Shown one piece after another: positions 17,020 through 25,767 of a DNA stretch of 64,000 nucleotides. The notes beneath the pieces are model-generated. The model did not search any database. It was not told the origin of the DNA and saw only the letters and a program-made list of their open reading frames with translations. The stretch is from CAYUYV01 sp050331455. GTDB lineage: Bacteria; Pseudomonadota; Alphaproteobacteria; JAJFIK01. Position 1 is the stretch's first letter; every line of letters starts with the position of its first letter. The position numbers and the translations under genes were made by a program. The stretch lies in NCBI GenBank assembly GCA_050331455.1, contig JBHJGV010000015.1:1-64000 (forward strand), given 5' to 3'.

Positions 17020-17541
17020 TCACAAATGGGCGATCTCTTTGAGCCCGACATTTTCGGCCCGAATGCGGATGAACAGAACGCCCGCATGGGCGATGGACAC
17101 AAGCACTGCAAGCCCCGTCAGCCCAAGGGCGAGCGGAACGGTGGCGATCTCGGCCACCACCAGCCAGTAATTCGGGTGCTTGATGAATTTATAGGGCCCG
17201 CGTGCCACCAGCGGCTCGTCCAGAATGATGATCCGCGTGGTCCAGCGCGAGCCCAGGCTGGCCAGGATCCAGATCCGAAAGACCTGGAGCAGCGCATAGA
17301 CAACAACCCAGAGCGCCACGAGACCCTGGTTCCACCCGAAAATCCACATCAGCACCAGCCAGGTGGCATGGAAGCCAACCATCAGCGGGTAATGATCGGC
17401 GCCGATCTCCCGGGCGCCTTTGGCGAGGAGTCGTTCCGTGTTGTGCTTGGCAATGCGAAGCTCGATCAGACGCTGGGCCGTGACCACGGATAAAAGGGCG
17501 AGACCCCATCCCGCGGGCCCCTGGAACACCGTTTCCAGCAT
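17020..17541 (-). CDS. Isoprenylcysteine carboxyl methyltransferase-family membrane protein
   Basis: Polytopic inner-membrane protein of 173 aa with about four to five helices and the C-terminal ICMT signature GPYKFIKHPNYWLVVAEI (about 114-131), where the His-Pro-Asn-Tyr motif binds S-adenosylmethionine. ICMT-like proteins of this size, such as Bacillus BpsB/YpbQ, methylate the phenolic or pyrone lipids made by type III polyketide synthases. The gene is 21 bp after a type III PKS gene on the same strand, so the same role is the best inference. The family sits at the membrane, suiting a lipophilic substrate. An unrelated methyl acceptor cannot be excluded. Confidence 0.82.
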   Translation of the reverse strand: MLETVFQGPAGWGLALLSVVTAQRLIELRIAKHNTERLLAKGAREIGADHYPLMVGFHATWLVLMWIFGWNQGLVALWVVVYALLQVFRIWILASLGSRWTTRIIILDEPLVARGPYKFIKHPNYWLVVAEIATVPLALGLTGLAVLVSIAHAGVLFIRIRAENVGLKEIAHL

Positions 17542-17562
17542 GATGCCGTTCTCCCGAAATGA

Positions 17563-18768
17563 TCAGCCGTCAAACGACAGGGGAATCATGGAAGCCGTGA
17601 AGCCCGGGCCCAGGCCCGTGAGCAGCACGCGGCCCCGAGGCCCCGTCCGGCGGAAGCGGTCCAGGACGAACAAAACGGTGGGTGCGGACATATTCCCAAA
17701 ATCCTCGATCACACCCCGCTCGTGGTCGAGGGCGCCCGCTTCGAGGCCCATTGTGGCCTCGATGGCCTCAAGCACCTTGATGCCGCCGGGGTGACAGACA
17801 TAGCGGGTGATGTCCTCGCGGGTCAGATCCATCCGTTCCAGGCAGAAATCCACTGCGCCGGCGAACTCGCCGGTCACGAAGGGGGGGATGGAGCGGTCGA
17901 AAATCACGCCGAAACCGGTGGGATCCACGTCCCAGCCCATGATGTTCAGGCTATCGGTCCAGATATGCTGGACACCCGCGCCGAGCCGAGGCGCGCCGGT
18001 TGTCCCATTGCCGCCGTTCGTGCCGTTCACCGGGCCGCCCGGCATGTGGCTCGACAGCACGGCGGCAGCCGCCCCGTCGCCGAACAGAACCGTGGCGATG
18101 ATGTCCGCCTTGCGGAGCTGGTCGTCCCGGAAGGCCAGGGTGCAGGTCTCAACACACACGAGAAGCACCGTGCTGCCGGGGCTTGCGGCCGCCAGGCGCT
18201 GGGCGATGGCAAGGCCGCTGACCCCGCCGGCACAGCCCAGGCCGAACACCGGCACACGCAGGATATCGTGGCGAAAACCCATGGTGCCGAAGGCCCGGGC
18301 TTCCAGAGTCGGCGTCGCAATTCCGGTCGAGGAAACGGTGACCACCACATCGACATCGGCTGCGGCGAGACCGGCCTCCGCGAGGGCGTTGGTCGCCGCC
18401 TCGACAAAGAGGGCCGTGGCCCCCTCCAGATACCGGGCCGTGCGCTCGGGCCAGTCCTGGGATGTCTGGAACCATTCCAGCGGGCAGACCGAGTAGCGCG
18501 TCTTCACACCGGACGACGTGAAGGTTCGGGCGAGGCGCTGGAAGTCCGGAAAGCGGGGACCGAGGATGCGGCCGGCGATCACCTCGACCACGTCCTGCTC
18601 CAGGACATGGGGCGGCACGGCCGTGCCGAGGCCGGCGAGGCGCACATCGGCCAGCGGGGCGTCCAGGGGCGCAGGAAAAGGGGCCGCGAGGGGGGCCGCG
18701 GCCGCCTCAGCGGCGGTGGAGCCGGTGCGCAGGGCCATCGGCGATGCAGGTGTCGAATTTTGAGGCAT
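17563..18768 (-). CDS. Type III polyketide synthase (chalcone/alkylpyrone synthase family)
   Basis: Homodimeric ketosynthase of 401 aa that extends an acyl-CoA starter with malonyl-CoA, typically giving alkylpyrones or alkylresorcinols. The catalytic triad is complete: Cys179 in FGLGCAGG, His326 in CHPGG and Asn359 in FGNMSAPTVLFVL. The first 40 residues are Ala/Pro/Leu-rich low complexity. An unusual Gly/Asn/Thr-rich insert (about 243-260) follows the VLFGDGAAAAVLSS strand. The chosen ATG (MPQNST) excludes an Arg-rich upstream extension. It lies between an RND exporter gene upstream and an ICMT-type methyltransferase downstream, suggesting synthesis, methylation and export of a lipid. Starter and chain length are unknown. 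Confidence 0.9.
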   Translation of the reverse strand: MPQNSTPASPMALRTGSTAAEAAAAPLAAPFPAPLDAPLADVRLAGLGTAVPPHVLEQDVVEVIAGRILGPRFPDFQRLARTFTSSGVKTRYSVCPLEWFQTSQDWPERTARYLEGATALFVEAATNALAEAGLAAADVDVVVTVSSTGIATPTLEARAFGTMGFRHDILRVPVFGLGCAGGVSGLAIAQRLAAASPGSTVLLVCVETCTLAFRDDQLRKADIIATVLFGDGAAAAVLSSHMPGGPVNGTNGGNGTTGAPRLGAGVQHIWTDSLNIMGWDVDPTGFGVIFDRSIPPFVTGEFAGAVDFCLERMDLTREDITRYVCHPGGIKVLEAIEATMGLEAGALDHERGVIEDFGNMSAPTVLFVLDRFRRTGPRGRVLLTGLGPGFTASMIPLSFDG

Positions 18769-18955
18769 AGACTTCCGTTCTCTCGGTCTGGTGGACTTGG
18801 CTTGTGCCGGCTCCGCCCTCCGTCCCGCATTGGGCCATCGCCGTCGTTTGGTCACATTAGGGGGTTGCGCCCCGGCTGCCGACCCTGGATCTGCAGTCGC
18901 TTTGCACTGCGAGATGCGGAACAGCCTTTGCGCGCGTTATCTCGCCGCCGTCTCC

Positions 18956-19015
18956 GCACGGGTTGGGCCGGCACGGGCTGGGCCGGCACGGGGTGGGCCA
19001 GCACGGGTTGGGGAC
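18956..19015. repeat. Four-copy 15-bp tandem repeat
   Basis: Four consecutive 15-bp units starting GCACGGG occupy 18956-18970, 18971-18985, 18986-19000 and 19001-19015. Units 1 and 2 differ at one base; units 3 and 4 carry two to four changes. The array lies in the 261-bp gap between the RND exporter and PKS genes, just after the exporter's stop. The period is divisible by three, but no stop-free gene with a credible start uses it here. Confidence 0.85.
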
Positions 19016-19029
19016 GTCTTCTCCTCCGG

Positions 19030-21393
19030 TCAAGGCAGACGCCCCGGCGCACCCTTGTGGAACCGCAGGGCAAGGATCGCCGGCAAGGCCACAAGGCAGG
19101 TCACAAGCGCAATGCCGATCGTGGCAATGGCGAACAGGGCGAAGGTCGCGATCCCGGGCGACCAGCTCAGCAGGGCCGGCGCCAGGCCGAGCATCAATAC
19201 CAGACTGGTGAGCACAAGAACCGGGCCCACGTCCCGCATGGTCTTTGCGAGGCAGGTCCGCGGCGCCCGGCCTGCGCAGCGCTGGGCCCAGAACCCATTC
19301 ATCATATGCACCGTATCATCGACCGCGATGCCGAGGGCGATTGTCATCGCCAGGGCACTCGCCAATTGCAAGGGCCAATCGAACACATAAAGCAGACCGC
19401 CCACTGCCAGCACCGGCAGAATGTTCGGCACAATGGTCAGCAGCGACACTTCAAAGGAGCGGAAGCCGAGCCCGACCAGCAGGGACGTGCCCAGGGCCGC
19501 GATCACCAAGGAAATCCCGAGCCTTCGAATGATCTCCTCGCTCACCCGGGAGGCCAGAACCACAATGCCGGTGGCCTGACCCGTCAGGTCCGCCTCGAGT
19601 TCCTCGCCGGCGATGGCCTCGATGCGGGCGGCGACGTCCGCCAGATTGGTCTTGTCCGTCTCCGCCACCCGAACCACCAGGGCGAGGGTGCTGCCGTCCC
19701 TGGACAGCAACAAACCTTTGAGGCCCTGGGGAGCGTGGTTAAACACCGTCTCGAGGCGCGGCGCGGAGACCGTCCTCCCCGTATCCGAGAGCCAGGAAAC
19801 GATGGTCCAGGCGGAGTAGACCGGTCGGCCCAGGTCTGCCTCGACCGCCTTGTGCACACTGCGCAGCTTGAGCAGCGGCGCGAGATCGAAATTCTCTGCA
19901 TTCACGGGGATCGGCAAAGGCATATGGAGCGTGTGGGCCCCGCCCAACTCTTCCTCCAACCGCTGCATGAGGGCGAAGGTTTCGGAATCATCCGGCACTT
20001 CTTCGAGATAGGTGTAGCTCGGCGAGACCTGGCTATAGGCGAGGCCCGCGGCGACAGTAAAGGCGACGATCACCACCGTGATGACCAGGCGATAGCCATA
20101 AAGCGTGCGGGTCAGCGCGACGGCGGCGGCTTCGATGCCCTTGGCGATCCAGCCCGTGCCACGGAAGGTCGGCCGGGGACGCCACCCCAGATGCAGGGCC
20201 ACCCACACCGAGGCCGGGAAGAAAACCATCGCCGAGATGAACACGCCGGCCACGGATGCCGCTCCGATCAAACCGAACTCGACCACGGCCCGGGAGCCGG
20301 AAAAGACCAGCGACAGGAAAGCGACCACGGTGGTCATGCTGGCGAGGCTGCAGGCCGGGCCGATGAAACCGATCGTTTTGGCAATGGCCTTGAAATCGTA
20401 ATTCGCAGCGAAAAGATCGCGCCGCGCCGCATAGACCAGGTGCATATTGGCGGCAAATGCGAGAGCGAGCACCAGCAATGGCAGATCGTTGAGCAGGACC
20501 GTCATGGGAATGTCGAGCCAGCCAAAGGCGCCATACACCATAACGATGCTGAGCATGGGCATCACGGCCACGATCACCGCATCCACCAGGACCCCGAGCA
20601 GGGCCACGCCCAGCAGAAACCCGATACTCAAACCGCCACCGAGCAGCAGCGGATGCTCCTCGATCAGGTGGCGCACGATTTCCGCCCGCACGATAGGAAG
20701 ACCACTGAGCATCGCGGTCATGCCGTCGGGCAGACTGGCGATCAAGGGCGCCAGATCCTGTTCGATCGCCCGGGCCTCTTCCAGCCGCTCGCCCTTTTCC
20801 GGGAGCGCGAGCACCAGGGTGGCCGTCTCGAAATCGGGGCTGAGGAGCCGCCCGCCTTCGTTGAGGGGATGGAGGGAGAGCGCCTCGGCGCTCAGTGCCA
20901 TATCGGGCTTGTTGGGTTCGGCCGTGGCAGGCTCACCCTCGGTGTGGCTCAAGGCCTGTTCGAGGGCCGCCGCTTCGAATTCGGCATTGTCGAAAATATC
21001 GTCTTCGAAATCTTCCGGCTCCGGATCGCCCGCCGAGGTTTCCAGGCGATCGAGACTGACAATCGAAACCACATCCCCGACGGACGGCAGGGCCTCGACG
21101 GCGTGGATCAGACCCTGGAGCGCCAGCCAGTGGTCCTGCCGTTTGAAATCCCCGTCGAGCACGAGGATTGCGGCATCCGAGCCGTCCACAAACTGTCCGC
21201 GGAACTGATCGTAGGTCTGGTAGGCCGTGCTGCTCGGCGACTGGAAAATGCTGGTCAGGTTATCGGCGAAGCGGGTCTTGGTCGCCCCAAAAACCGCAAA
21301 GGCCAACACAAGGGCGATCACGGAGAGCATGACGCGGGGCTTCGCGACGGCAAACAGGCCGATGCGTTCGAGGCCGAAACCGATTGAGCCCAC
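19030..21393 (-). CDS. RND-superfamily MMPL-type exporter
   Basis: Large inner-membrane transporter of 787 aa with the two-fold MMPL/HAE3 layout: one N-terminal helix, a periplasmic loop of about 170 residues, a five- to six-helix bundle, then a second copy of the same. RND family D-x-T/VD motif cues are visible in the last half (GIAVDDTVHMMNGF). Such proteins export lipids and hydrophobic molecules. I chose a GTG start at 21393 because GGAGG lies 7 nt upstream; an ATG at 21453 would add 20 Cys-containing residues with no family support. It precedes the PKS and ICMT genes and probably exports their product. No MFP adaptor or outer-membrane channel is nearby. Confidence 0.86.
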   Translation of the reverse strand: MGSIGFGLERIGLFAVAKPRVMLSVIALVLAFAVFGATKTRFADNLTSIFQSPSSTAYQTYDQFRGQFVDGSDAAILVLDGDFKRQDHWLALQGLIHAVEALPSVGDVVSIVSLDRLETSAGDPEPEDFEDDIFDNAEFEAAALEQALSHTEGEPATAEPNKPDMALSAEALSLHPLNEGGRLLSPDFETATLVLALPEKGERLEEARAIEQDLAPLIASLPDGMTAMLSGLPIVRAEIVRHLIEEHPLLLGGGLSIGFLLGVALLGVLVDAVIVAVMPMLSIVMVYGAFGWLDIPMTVLLNDLPLLVLALAFAANMHLVYAARRDLFAANYDFKAIAKTIGFIGPACSLASMTTVVAFLSLVFSGSRAVVEFGLIGAASVAGVFISAMVFFPASVWVALHLGWRPRPTFRGTGWIAKGIEAAAVALTRTLYGYRLVITVVIVAFTVAAGLAYSQVSPSYTYLEEVPDDSETFALMQRLEEELGGAHTLHMPLPIPVNAENFDLAPLLKLRSVHKAVEADLGRPVYSAWTIVSWLSDTGRTVSAPRLETVFNHAPQGLKGLLLSRDGSTLALVVRVAETDKTNLADVAARIEAIAGEELEADLTGQATGIVVLASRVSEEIIRRLGISLVIAALGTSLLVGLGFRSFEVSLLTIVPNILPVLAVGGLLYVFDWPLQLASALAMTIALGIAVDDTVHMMNGFWAQRCAGRAPRTCLAKTMRDVGPVLVLTSLVLMLGLAPALLSWSPGIATFALFAIATIGIALVTCLVALPAILALRFHKGAPGRLP

Positions 21394-21911
21394 GCCGGTC
21401 CTCCAAAACTGCAGGCAGCACGTCCCGGATCGGTCCGGCGCATGCGAAACCACTGAAACACAAGTCTGTTCAGCGCGCAGACCGCCTAGCGCTGCGCGTC
21501 GCCCCCGAACCGACTTCCCTTGCCCCTCGTCTTATCCTTTCGCTCCCGACAGCGGCAAGCCTTACCGGAGCAGTCATGGTTGAATGACGGGGAAATGGGG
21601 CGCCCGGGAGACAAAAACGCTCACGGGTCGATCACGATGGGCCAATGATACTCGCCCAGCCCCCCGCCCCGTGCCTTGATCCTGGTCAGGGCCAACACGC
21701 CATCCGTGAAGACCCGCAACCACACACCACTATGGGGCACTGAGGTCAAGACCGTGCCATCGGGGCACCCGGTCGGCCAAGCATTGGGCCGCGCGGCATT
21801 GGGGTCGTGCAAGCGGAGTGTTCATGGCATCGTTTGAAATGGCGGCCGGGCTGACCCGGCTGTCCGTATCGGAAAGAGCCCGCCGACGGGCCAATGGCGA
21901 GGGAGGGCCGG
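21394..21911. other. Intergenic region between the exporter and atuA-like operons
   Basis: These 518 bp separate two divergent operons and should hold both promoters. I could not find a convincing -35/-10 pair for either direction. A possible small leftward gene at 21621-21812 is listed separately. The ribosome binding sites at both ends are strong: GGAGG before the exporter GTG, and GGAGG at 21902-21906 before the AtuA-like ATG. Confidence 0.4.
21621..21812 (-). CDS. Possible small hypothetical protein
   Basis: A 63-residue frame from a TTG start, ending ARGGGLGEYHWPIVIDP. Third codon positions are mostly G or C, as in the neighbouring real genes, and the last 40 residues have a balanced, protein-like composition with alternating hydrophobic residues. 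I do not recognise a family, no ribosome binding site decides the start, and it may instead be the C-terminal remnant of a larger gene. It reads toward the exporter gene in a region with no other gene. Confidence 0.35.
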   Translation of the reverse strand: MHDPNAARPNAWPTGCPDGTVLTSVPHSGVWLRVFTDGVLALTRIKARGGGLGEYHWPIVIDP

Positions 21912-23705
21912 ATGAAAAAGGTCATTCGGATCGGTGGCGCGAGCGGGTATTGGGGCGAGTCCGCCATGGCCACGCCCCAGCTTCTGGCCTCTGGCGATCT
22001 CGATTATCTCGTTTTCGACTATCTGGCCGAGATCACCATGTCGATCATGGCCCGGGCGCGCGCCAAGGATCCGGCCCAGGGCTATGCCAGCGATTTCATC
22101 CGTGTGGTGCTGAAAGACAATCTCCACGACATTGCCCGCCAGGGCGTGCGCGTCATCTCCAATGCCGGGGGTGTCAATCCGGAGGCCTGCGCCGCCGCGG
22201 CGCGCGCGCTCATCCGCGAGACCGGGCTCGACCTGAAGGTCGCCGTGGTGACCGGCGACGATCTGACAAGCCATGCCGCCGGCTTTGCCGAGGCCGGGGT
22301 GGCGGAGATGTTTTCGGGGGAGCATTTTCCCGATGCGAAGCGCGTGGCCAGCATCAATGCTTATCTGGGCGCTTTTCCCATTGCCGAGGCGCTCGGCCGC
22401 GGCGCCGACATCGTGATCACCGGCCGCTGTGTCGATAGCGCCGTGACCCTCGGCGCCTGCATCCACGAATTCGGGTGGCAGGCGGACGATTGGGACCGGC
22501 TCGCCGCGGGCACCCTGGCCGGCCATTTGATCGAATGCGGGCCGCAGGTCACCGGCGGCAATTTCACAGATTGGGAACAGGTCGCCGCCACGATCCAGGA
22601 TATCGGCTATCCCATCGCCGAAATCGACAGCGTGGGCGTCACGACCGTCACCAAGCCCGAGGGCACAGGCGGACTGGTTTCCCCAGGCACGGTCGCAGAA
22701 CAGATGCTCTATGAAATCGGCGATCCCCAGGCCTATATCGTGCCCGATGTGGTGTGTGACTTCTCCGGCGTCCGCTTCACGCAAGTCGCTCCCGACCGGG
22801 TCCGGGTGGAGGGCGCCAAGGGCACCCCGGCGACGGACAACTACAAGGCCTGCGCCACCGTCGCCGACGGCTTTCGCGGCGGCACGGTCATGACCTTCTA
22901 CGGCATCGATGCGGACGCGAAGGCCCGTGCCTTTGCCGAAGCGGCCGTCGCCCGGGCGCGCAAGACCCTGCGCACCCTGAATATTGGTGACTTCCGCGAA
23001 ATCAGTATCGAAGTGATCGGGGCGGAAAGTCAGTACGGCGCCGGCCGCCGCATCGACGGGGCCCGCGAAGTCGCCGTCAAGATCGCCGCCAAACATGACG
23101 AACAGAAAGGGGTCGGCGTTCTCCTGCGGGAGATCAGCGGCCTCGGTCTCGCCACGCCGCCGGGCCTCTCCGGGTTCCAGGGCGGCCGGCCAAGCCCGTC
23201 ACCCGTAGTACGGCTGTTTTCCTTCCTGGTGCCCAAGGCGGCCGTTCCCATCACTCTGAATACGGACGGGGACACCGTCGGCCTGCCAATCCCCAAGAGC
23301 ATGCCGGCCCGGACAAGTGCGATCGCGCGGCCTGAAAACCCCGACCGGCCGGATTTCGGCGGCACACCCATCACGGTGCCGCTGATCCGTCTCGCCTGGG
23401 GCCGCAGCGGCGACAAGGGGGACCACGCCAATGTGGGCATCATTGCGCGCAATCCGGACTATCTTCCCTTTATCTGGGCAGCCCTGACGGAAGAGGTAGT
23501 GGCCGGGGTGTTTGCCCATTTCGATCCGGCCCGGGTCGAGCGGTTCTACCTGCCGGGCCCGCCGGCGATCAATTTCATGATCCATGAGGTGCTCGGCGGC
23601 GGAGGAATGGCCAGCCTGCGGAACGATCCCCAAGGCAAGGGCTATGCCCAGATTCTGCTCGATTATCCGATTCCCGTCCCGGCGCGCCTCGCCGGCCAAG
23701 TCTAA
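21912..23705 (+). CDS. AtuA-family protein (acyclic terpene utilization type, DUF1446)
   Basis: Cytosolic protein of 597 aa. The N-terminal DUF1446 domain (about 1-360) begins KKVIRIGGASGYWGESAMA and contains DIVITGRCVDSAVTLGA. A C-terminal ferredoxin-like domain of about 100 residues includes RLAWGRSGDKGDHANVGI. AtuA is needed for citronellol/geraniol catabolism in Pseudomonas, but its biochemical activity is not settled, and relatives occur beside many acyl-CoA carboxylases. The ATG at 21912 is chosen over 21894 because GGAGG lies 5 nt before it. It starts a four-gene operon with a biotin-dependent carboxylase subunit 12 bp downstream, so a role in breaking down a branched or unsaturated acyl-CoA is likely. 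Confidence 0.85.
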   Translation: MKKVIRIGGASGYWGESAMATPQLLASGDLDYLVFDYLAEITMSIMARARAKDPAQGYASDFIRVVLKDNLHDIARQGVRVISNAGGVNPEACAAAARALIRETGLDLKVAVVTGDDLTSHAAGFAEAGVAEMFSGEHFPDAKRVASINAYLGAFPIAEALGRGADIVITGRCVDSAVTLGACIHEFGWQADDWDRLAAGTLAGHLIECGPQVTGGNFTDWEQVAATIQDIGYPIAEIDSVGVTTVTKPEGTGGLVSPGTVAEQMLYEIGDPQAYIVPDVVCDFSGVRFTQVAPDRVRVEGAKGTPATDNYKACATVADGFRGGTVMTFYGIDADAKARAFAEAAVARARKTLRTLNIGDFREISIEVIGAESQYGAGRRIDGAREVAVKIAAKHDEQKGVGVLLREISGLGLATPPGLSGFQGGRPSPSPVVRLFSFLVPKAAVPITLNTDGDTVGLPIPKSMPARTSAIARPENPDRPDFGGTPITVPLIRLAWGRSGDKGDHANVGIIARNPDYLPFIWAALTEEVVAGVFAHFDPARVERFYLPGPPAINFMIHEVLGGGGMASLRNDPQGKGYAQILLDYPIPVPARLAGQV

Positions 23706-23717
23706 GAGCGAGGCCCC

Positions 23718-25712
23718 ATGGGAGACCTCAACACCATCCTGATCGCCAATCGCGGGGAAATCGCTGTTCGGATCATCCGAACCGTGAGGACCATGGGCCG
23801 CCGCGCCGTCGCCGTCTACTCGCAGGCCGATGCAGGCGCGCCCCATGTGGTGCTGGCGGACGATGCCGTCCTGATCGGTCCCGCCCCCGTGAGCGAAAGC
23901 TATCTAGACCCGGACCGCATTCTGGAGGCGGCCCGCGCCACCGGTGCCGACGCGGTCCATCCGGGCTACGGCTTCCTGTCCGAAAACGCCGGCTTCGCCG
24001 CCGCCTGTGTGGAGGCAGGCCTGACCTTCATCGGCCCTTCCCCCGAAGCCATTGCCGCCATGGGCAACAAGGCCGATGCCAAACGTCGCATGATCGCCGC
24101 CGGGGTCCCGTGCGTGCCGGGCTATGGGGGCGAGGACCAGAGCACGCGCAGCCTGATCGACGCAGGACGCGCGATCGGCTTTCCGTTGATGGTCAAGGCC
24201 GCGGCCGGTGGCGGCGGTCGGGGGATGCGCCTCGTCCTTGTGCCGGATGCCCTGCCGGACGCCCTCGCCCTGGCCCGCTCCGAAGCCGAGAATGCCTTCG
24301 GCTCGGACGAATTGATCCTGGAGCGTGCCATCGTCCGCCCCCGCCATGTGGAATTTCAGGTGTTCGGCGATTCCCATGGCAGCGTGGTCCATATGGGTGA
24401 ACGGGACTGTTCCGTGCAAAGACGCCACCAGAAAGTGATCGAGGAAGCCCCCTGCCCCGTCCTCACCCCCGATCTGCGGGCCCGGATGGGCGAGGCCGCC
24501 GTCACCGCCGCAAGAGCCATCGGCTATGAGGGGGCAGGCACGGTGGAATTCCTCCTCGGCGAAGACGGCGCGTTCTACTTCCTGGAAATGAACACGCGGC
24601 TGCAAGTGGAGCACCCCGTGACGGAGCTGGTCACGGGCCTCGACCTGGTCGCGTTGCAGATCCATGTGGCCGAAGGCCGCCCCCTTGGCCTGCGCCAGGA
24701 GGACGTGACGATGGACGGCCATGCCATCGAAGCCCGTCTTTATGCGGAGGACCCGGCTCAGACCTTCCTGCCCGCCACCGGTACGATCGCCCTGTGGCAA
24801 CCGGCCGCCGGTGAGGGCGTTCGGGTGGATACGGGTATTGCTTCGGGCCAGGTGGTGTCGCCCTTCTACGATCCCATGATCGCCAAGGTGATGGCCCATG
24901 GGCCGACCCGGGACGTCGCCCGTCGGCGCCTTGCGGCCGCGCTGAAGGAAACGGCCTTGTTCGGCCTGCGGACCAATCGCGGGTTCCTAATCGACTGCCT
25001 GGAGCGGGAAGCCTTCGCCCGGGGGGCCGCCACGACGGCCTTCATCGCCGAGGAATTCGGTGCCGAGGCCCTCGCCGGCCCGACCCCGGACCTGTCCCAG
25101 GCCGCCATGGCGGGCGTCATTGACTATACGCGTCGGCACGAGGCGGCCGCAGCCAAGAGCCGGACGCCGGTAGGCGCGCTCAAAGATTGGATCAGCGCGG
25201 ACACCATCGGCTTTCCCTATCGCGCCCGCGTGGGCGACATGGAGGTGGATCTCACGATCATGCCCCTCGGCGCCGACCGTTACCGGGTGCACGGCCATAG
25301 CGGAACGCTGGAGGTTGGCATCGAACGGATCGCCCCGCCCCACGCCCGATTGCAGGTCGAGGGACGGCGCCGCCAGGTCCTTTTCCTGGCCCCATCAGAC
25401 ACGGATCTGCACCTCCAGGACGGATCGGCGAGCTTCGTGTTCCACAATACCCTGGCCGATGAGACGGGGGCCGAAGACGCTGCCGGTGGAGGCCGGATCA
25501 CGGCCCCCATGCATGGCCGGATTGTCGAGATTTTCGTCGAAGCGGGTCAAACCGTGGTGCCCGGCGACCGCCTCGCCATCCTGGAAGCCATGAAGATGCA
25601 GCACGAGATCCTCGCCGAGGCCGGTGGCACCGTGGCCCTCATCCATGCTGAGGCGGGAGCCCAAGTCGCGGCCAACGCCATGTTGTTCGACATCGAGGTC
25701 GCATCGCCATGA
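23718..25712 (+). CDS. Biotin-dependent acyl-CoA carboxylase alpha subunit (biotin carboxylase + BCCP)
   Basis: Carboxylates its own biotin using ATP and bicarbonate for transfer to an acyl-CoA such as propionyl-, methylcrotonyl- or geranyl-CoA. The chain is 664 aa. The biotin carboxylase N-domain starts ILIANRGEIAVRIIRT. The ATP-grasp core contains KAAAGGGGRGM, ERDCSVQRRHQKVIEE and EMNTRLQVEHPVTE. A middle domain links to the biotinyl domain at about 590-664, whose EAMKMQHEI carries biotinyl Lys626. The gene sits 12 bp after the AtuA-like gene. The matching carboxyltransferase (beta) subunit is absent from the whole window, so the acyl-CoA substrate is unknown and the partner must be encoded elsewhere. 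Confidence 0.92.
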   Translation: MGDLNTILIANRGEIAVRIIRTVRTMGRRAVAVYSQADAGAPHVVLADDAVLIGPAPVSESYLDPDRILEAARATGADAVHPGYGFLSENAGFAAACVEAGLTFIGPSPEAIAAMGNKADAKRRMIAAGVPCVPGYGGEDQSTRSLIDAGRAIGFPLMVKAAAGGGGRGMRLVLVPDALPDALALARSEAENAFGSDELILERAIVRPRHVEFQVFGDSHGSVVHMGERDCSVQRRHQKVIEEAPCPVLTPDLRARMGEAAVTAARAIGYEGAGTVEFLLGEDGAFYFLEMNTRLQVEHPVTELVTGLDLVALQIHVAEGRPLGLRQEDVTMDGHAIEARLYAEDPAQTFLPATGTIALWQPAAGEGVRVDTGIASGQVVSPFYDPMIAKVMAHGPTRDVARRRLAAALKETALFGLRTNRGFLIDCLEREAFARGAATTAFIAEEFGAEALAGPTPDLSQAAMAGVIDYTRRHEAAAAKSRTPVGALKDWISADTIGFPYRARVGDMEVDLTIMPLGADRYRVHGHSGTLEVGIERIAPPHARLQVEGRRRQVLFLAPSDTDLHLQDGSASFVFHNTLADETGAEDAAGGGRITAPMHGRIVEIFVEAGQTVVPGDRLAILEAMKMQHEILAEAGGTVALIHAEAGAQVAANAMLFDIEVASP

Positions 25713-25767
25713 GACAGGCCCGATCTTCCGATCCACACTGATAAAGACCACCATCCGGGAGGATATC

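Noticed and set aside
17722..21387. A 1221-residue open frame on the plus strand opposite the PKS and RND exporter genes
   Set aside because: It is rich in His, Arg, Gly and Gln with no domain, and lies exactly antisense to genes with clear motifs; long antisense frames are common in GC-rich DNA.
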